Shown: positions 59,668 to 64,000 of the stretch, piece after piece | How positions within the stretch are numbered: the first letter of the stretch is position 1 | Layout of the letters: each line of letters starts with the position of its first letter | Assembly (NCBI GenBank): GCA_037893225.1 | Contig: JAZGUH010000564.1 | Location: 1,054,001 to 1,118,000 of the forward strand | DNA length: 64,000 nt | Direction: 5' to 3' | Origin: Hippasteria phrygiana | Lineage: Eukaryota; Echinodermata; Asteroidea; Valvatida; Goniasteridae | Position numbers and translations under genes: made by a program | Notes under the pieces: generated by a model | Databases searched by the model: none | Told to the model about the DNA's origin: nothing | Seen by the model: only the letters and a program-made list of their open reading frames with translations

Positions 59668-61781
59668 TCATCTTTGCTCTTCTTCTGCTTCTTCGTGGTC
59701 CTGCAAAATTAAACATTCCACTTTTTGTGACTTCTTACACTGATGCACATACAATGTATTTTTGGCTTATTTTAGATTTTGTTGCACAGTTGTTACAGAC
59801 TATTATAAAAATGGTTGTATTCTAGATCTGTAAATTAAGATTAATTACAACTTTGCACAAATTTATTTGAATACATTTTGTGAACAAAGAAAACTAACAG
59901 GATTCGAACTTGCGACCTTTGGATTACCGTATCGGCACTCCATGCTACATCTTGCCCTATGTAGGTGGTCTCCCACATTGTCAGTTTTCTTTGTTCGGGG
60001 TGTGCTAGTCAGAAATCAAAAACCTAGAATGCGGTATAGCCTGGGAACATGCCAAATTTTACGATACAACCTGGGGAGCAATATTGTTTATTGTGGGGAT
60101 CACTCAATGAGAATACGACATTTTAACAATTTGTCAAACCACAACTTGACTAAGTCGCAGGTTCGAATCCTGCTCCGGCCAGTTTTCTTTAACTTTAAAA
60201 ATGTATTCGAATTTACCTAGTTAGTTTCCCTTGTAGTTTAACAAAAACAAATATTGGCATGCCCCTTCATGAATGACAAAAATGAAATAAAATCATGAGT
60301 GTTTAAAACTGATCAGGCCAAAAAAATTGTTCTGCGATGTTTACCCTAGGCGTACCTACCCTATTTTAACGGGGCTCGGACGACTCGAGACAACTCGACC
60401 GTTGAGACAACTCGACTGTTCAGACAACTCGACCGTTAAGACAACTCGTCCGTTGAGACAAGTCGACTCATAGATAGGGGAATTGGTTGTGGAAGGAACG
60501 GCACGGGGTGACTTTTGATGGGCAGGACAGCGCTGTCGTTTTGGACGGGGCTTGGGTACACAGGGGGCCGGCCGGGTAACGTGAATTGTCATGCTGGTCT
60601 ATATTTTGTGGCACAGGGCTGGGATTGGATATATATGCGGGGCCGGGATGTTTTTTTTTTTTTTAATCCAATAGCCTCTACACTGGCCATCATCAACCAA
60701 GATGTTTAAGAATACCGGCCTATCACCGCATCGGTGCGGCGATAAATACCGCTGCGGATGCCCGGCCGTGCACCGTGCATGCCGCGTCGCTCTCGCGGGC
60801 CTTGCATGCGCTGGGTCCCGGCATCGCGCTCGCCGTGCATGCCGTGTCACCGTACACCTGACCGGGTCCCCGCGCACGGTAATACCACACATTCTGAACC
60901 ATTCTGGGCCACGCGCACACGCAAATACCCAAACATTGACGGGCAACCCGTGTTGAAAATACCACGCGCTCCGCTAGCTACATCATGTACAACGCATTGC
61001 ATGGTCGAGTTGTCTCCATGTCAAAGTCGACTTGTCTCAACGGACGACTTGGTAAACGGTCGAGTTGTCTGAACGGTCGAGTTGCCTTGAGTCGAGTCGG
61101 CCAACGGTCGAGTTGTCCAACATCCATTTCAACAGCCCTGACCATAATTTTTGCAAAAAACAACATAGGCCTATTTGGGGGTGGGGGTAAAAAAATCAAT
61201 GGGGGGGAAGGGAAGTAAAGTTCCCTACCTACCATATTTTCAAATGCCATGTAGCTTATAAAAAGAGGAAGCAGAACTATTTGGGGGGCCTAAGGTGACT
61301 ATAAATTTACCACTGATGCACGGAAGAAAGGAACGGCTTTTTTTTTTTTTAGGGGGTGGGGGGGGGGGGGGGGGGGGTGGGGTAGGAAACATTTATCAAT
61401 TGCACTTGATCGACATTAACATCTAACCAAATTGAGTTTACCGGTACTTACCAGAAAATCTAAAGTGTCAGCACCTTGTTGCAGCTCTGTATTTTGACAA
61501 AACTCTCGCTCTGCCTCTTTGAACAAGTTGAATACATGTATCTGTAAATAAGGATTAATAAAGATTAAATTTTCGGATGCATTTATCACTTAACGCCTTT
61601 TGTTACATGAGGAATTATGAAAACATGACCAAAAAATAGAACTTCGGGATAAAAAAAAAGTATGAAAAATCGTGACGTCGTAAGCCTGGTAATCGTTACC
61701 TTTAGGACCCCGTTCCATATAAGAGAACGAAGGAGACGGTGTTTCGGAACTTACCTCAATACTTTGCGATGATTCAGGCAT
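59668..61781 (-). CDS. possible small spliced host gene (unrecognised)
   Basis: Read on the minus strand, exon 1 (61781-61755) encodes MPESSQSIE and ends GAG/GTAAGT. Exon 2 (61541-61452, exactly 30 codons) follows CTTATTTACAG, encodes NLFKEAEREFCQNTELQQGA and ends CTG/GTAAGT. Both junctions are phase 0. Exon 3 starts after TTTTGCAG at 59700. In phase 0 it gives DHEEAEEEQR and a stop at 59668-59670. A shifted frame gives a lysine-rich, nuclear-looking stretch (TTKKQKKSKDDESKKRNSD). The good splice signals and the lack of any transposon motif suggest a host gene rather than a repeat. I do not recognise the product. The intron between exons 2 and 3 holds two mobile elements. Confidence 0.35.
59862..60235. 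mobile_element. second element with tRNA B-box in its inverted arms
   Basis: The left arm (59862-59916, ATTTATTTGAATACATTTTG, then GAACAAAGAAAACTAACAGG and ATTCGAACTTGCGAC) is mirrored by the right arm (about 60154-60215). Both arms contain a GTTCGAATCC-type B box pointing outward. The outer right sequence continues ACCTAGTTAGTTTCCCTTGT, the inverted form of the outer left sequence of the 46.8-kb copy. So the two are members of one family. Confidence 0.65.
60380..61118. mobile_element. foldback element with repeated GACAACTCGACCGTT arms
   Basis: The left arm (about 60380-60475) holds four or five units of GACAACTCGACCGTTGA type. The right arm (about 61002-61118) holds the same units inverted (AACGGTCGAGTTGTC). 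The GC-rich 0.5-kb centre has an internal inverted repeat of its own (CGCATCGGTGCGGCG and CGCTGCGGATG). Flank structure fits a foldback transposon. Confidence 0.6.
61119..61451. other. poly-G tracts, no gene
   Basis: G-rich runs at about 61192-61213 and 61351-61382; otherwise no feature. Confidence 0.4.
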
Positions 61782-62925
61782 GAAAAGTCATTATGTGTGC
61801 TTGGATTCATCTAAATAGTTTGCTAAGATATCATGTTGAATAATAAGCAAGCTTAATTTTGTGGAAAGAGGGCAGGGTTTTGATTTATGAAAACTACAAC
61901 GAGCACGTCACTCATCACGTCTCTGACTACAAAAAAAGGTAGGAAACTGAAAAGTCACATTTTGCGTTTCAAAATTACAAAAAACATGAGTTATTTAGCC
62001 TGCAAAAGTCACTTTGGTAAGCCTACTGTAAAGTCATCTGCAAAAGTCAGTTTTGAACGGAACTCGTAAACAAATTAAGAGGTGTCCTAAAGGTAACAAT
62101 TACCGTAGGCCTATGGCTATAGCACTTACATGTACCTGGGCCTTTTCTCATTTATACTAGGAGGCTCCACTGATCGCCTGCCGCGAATTTCCCTCGGTCA
62201 ATTCAGCCTTGTTGCGATGCATGAGGATTCACCGTTTGCCTCAGACGGCGCCGATGCTGATGACGACATGGCAACTATTAAAATCGGTGACTTGAGGCTA
62301 GGGGTCGATCCATCTTTAAGTTTAAATCGGGCTTTGAAGAACGAGATCTAGTTTCAATCTGTATGTGTCGTCTATAGGCTACAGTCAGCAGTGAATAGGC
62401 AGAGCAAATCTTCGAATAGCCTAGTCCGAAATCTTAAAATCCGATCTCGTTGTCCGGACAAAACCTATCCAATCTCTGCGGGGGAATGAAAGTCAACAAA
62501 TGTCTCGGTTTTTCCTCAAGTGTCTTGTGCATCCACCGATGACACAAGAAATAGGCATATTCCAGCTTTACAGGCGATTTGGGTGGACAAAGTCTGCCTA
62601 GAAATAGACGACAAATCTCAAGACGATCAATGGCGGCCGGATACACGTACACGCTACCGATCGTGTGTTGTATACACGTTGCGCCCATGCAGAGTGAAAC
62701 ATGAAGATCAAAGAGTGGAAGCTGCATACAAACAATGACGTATGCGGGGTCAATGAATACATTATGACGTCATACCAGCGTTTCGCTTTTAGCTGGATTT
62801 CGTTAACGAAAGTCGGGGTGTTTTGACCTTTTTTTTACGGTGAAACGTGGTACATCGAGGTAAACTTTAATTGTAACTGAAATAAGTACATATTTTTAAA
62901 TCTAGAATAACAAAAATCTGCAAAA
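61782..62925. other. no recognised gene
   Basis: Open frames at 62130-62351 (plus) and 62434-62727 (minus) show no motif that I can name. The plus frame has an acidic ATG-initiated segment (MHEDSPFASDGADADDDMAT), upstream context unknown. Confidence 0.35.
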
Positions 62926-63110
62926 TTCGAGCGGGGCTGCAGCCCCACTTTAAGATTCCCCAAAGTTGATGGGAAACAACGACGGCAGTGGGTCCGGTTT
63001 GTGGAAACAACGCGATCTGACTTTAGGCTGACGAAATGGTGTTACATATATGTAAGGAACATTTTACGAAAGACTGTGAAGATGAAATTGTATCTTTCGG
63101 CAGGCAGGCA
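62926..63110 (+). pseudogene. THAP zinc-finger fragment
   Basis: The frame GCSPTLRFPKVDGKQRRQWV, then RFVETTRSDFRLT, switches near 63035 to a second frame encoding HICKEHFTKDCEDE. FPK, the Trp and the C..HF end match a THAP domain, here with a one-base shift and no clear first Cys. It runs into the TTCG satellite, so any further coding region is lost. Confidence 0.5.
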
Positions 63111-63182
63111 GGCAGTTGGGGAAAGAAAGGAAGGGGGAGAAGAGACAGAGAGAAGGGGGGATTTGCCCGCGCCGCAGACGGG

Positions 63183-63440
63183 CGAATCGTTCGTTCGTTC
63201 GTTCGTTCGTTCGTTCGTTCGTTCGTTCGTTCGTTCGTTCGTTCGTTCGTTCGTTCGTTCGTTCGTTCGTTCGTTCGTTCGTTCGTTCGTTCGTTCGTTC
63301 GTTCGTTCGTTCGTTCGTTCGTTCGTTCGTTCGTTCGTTCGTTCGTTCGTTCGTTCGTTCGTTCGTTCGTTCGTTCGTTCGTTCGTTCGTTCGTTCGTTC
63401 GTTCGTTCGTTCGTTCGTTCGTTCGTTCGTTCGTTCGTTC
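63183..63440. repeat. (TTCG)n tetranucleotide satellite
   Basis: About 64 perfect copies of TTCG. All six frames appear open (RSFV on plus, NERT on minus), which is an artefact of the short period. Confidence 0.95.
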
Positions 63441-63645
63441 GGCAGGCAGTTCGGCAGGCAGGCAGTTCGGCAGTTCGGCAGTTCGGCAGTTCGGCAGTTC
63501 GGCAGTTCGGCAGTTCGGCAGTTCGGCAGTTCGGCAGTTCGGCAGTTCGGCCGGCAGGCCGGCAGGCCGGCAGGCCGGCAGGCCGGCAGGCCGGCAGGCC
63601 GGCAGGCCGGCAGGCCGGCAGGCCGGCAGGCCGGCAGGCCGGCAG
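63441..63645. repeat. satellite succession GCAGTTCG then GGCCGGCA
   Basis: The TTCG array changes into GGCAGTTC octamers (about 63463-63550) and then GGCCGGCA octamers (about 63549-63645). The GGCAGGCAGGCAG word seen before the TTCG array (about 63100) also occurs at the first switch. Confidence 0.9.
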
Positions 63646-64000
63646 ATTTTGCGCACTGTCCAATGGCGGGTTCAGCCATGTCACACTGGGCACCCAGTGT
63701 TGGTCGACTGGGGGTACCGGAGGGTGGCCACGCTCGGCCCTGCCGTGCCGGCCCGGCGGACACCATCGGCCCGAGCACGCTGGAATCAGGCCGCAGTTGG
63801 ACGGCACGGCTGGCGCCTGCGCCCGCTGCTGCGGTCCGAAGTCGTACTTCGGGTTCGATTTTCCGAGGGACCGGCACAGCCAGCGGGACACGTAATTTTT
63901 CCCCGCCGTCCAGCGGCGCGGAGGCCCCGGTGACCCGCACGGGAGTGGTGTGCCTCGAGCACACGTAATTTGTTTTGCCGCTATAACATATGAGCCAGGA
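63646..64000. other. GC-rich flank, no gene supported
   Basis: GC-rich sequence with long open frames in several phases, but they are extensions of the satellite frames and have no recognisable domain. Confidence 0.4.

Noticed and set aside
63001..63968. Overlapping frames of 200-313 codons on both strands
   Set aside because: They are translations of the TTCG and GGCCGGCA arrays. Only the short THAP fragment at the left end is meaningful.

Overview
The window reads as the genome of a marine invertebrate, probably a deuterostome such as an echinoderm, hemichordate or lancelet. The grounds are moderate AT richness, scattered TACATGTA and GAGGGCGC words, long G/C homopolymers, spliced transposase remnants, and CR1/L2-like LINEs. 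No bacterial-style operon is present. The taxon is an inference from sequence style and transposon content, not from a marker gene.

Almost everything recognisable is mobile DNA. 0-16 kb holds an exon-split remnant of an invertebrate transposase-like gene (413-2867), CRE-palindrome repeats (3459-4317), two exons of a tyrosine recombinase (4515-8133), several inverted-repeat elements, an 18/15-bp minisatellite (11170-11590), a minus-strand Crypton-like fragment (about 12130-12435), an LTR-like unit with a TATA box (13235-14046) and a Harbinger DDE remnant (14340-15280). 16-22 kb holds a 5S-like fragment, a THAP exon on the minus strand, and a CR1-type LINE ORF1 with an SGNH esterase domain broken by one stop.

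22-38 kb is the most interesting part. A multi-exon transposase gene (exons 21968-22319, 33969-34164, 34272-34467, 35664-35909, 36544-36713, 36856-37010 and probably one more near 37.8 kb) has a huge first intron. Inside it sits a Rep gene with an HUH endonuclease exon and a spliced SF3 helicase exon. A perfect-looking 2.56-kb tandem duplication (22018-24577 and 24578-27139) copied the Rep first exon, so one copy is intact but fused to transposase sequence, while the copy joined to the helicase exon has a one-base frameshift. A third, decayed Rep copy lies inverted at 30660-31183 beside large satellite arrays.

38-52 kb contains P2X7-like zinc-domain exons (minus), a plus-strand LINE (40447-42518), a 3-kb element with about 1-kb inverted arms (43033-46010), a tRNA-like foldback element, and a nearly full-length minus-strand LINE with PHD, endonuclease and RT parts (48745-51902). 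52-64 kb is mostly noncoding, with a possible small spliced host gene on the minus strand (59668-61781), two foldback elements, a THAP fragment and a TTCG satellite. Introns were called from splice sites and reading-phase agreement only.
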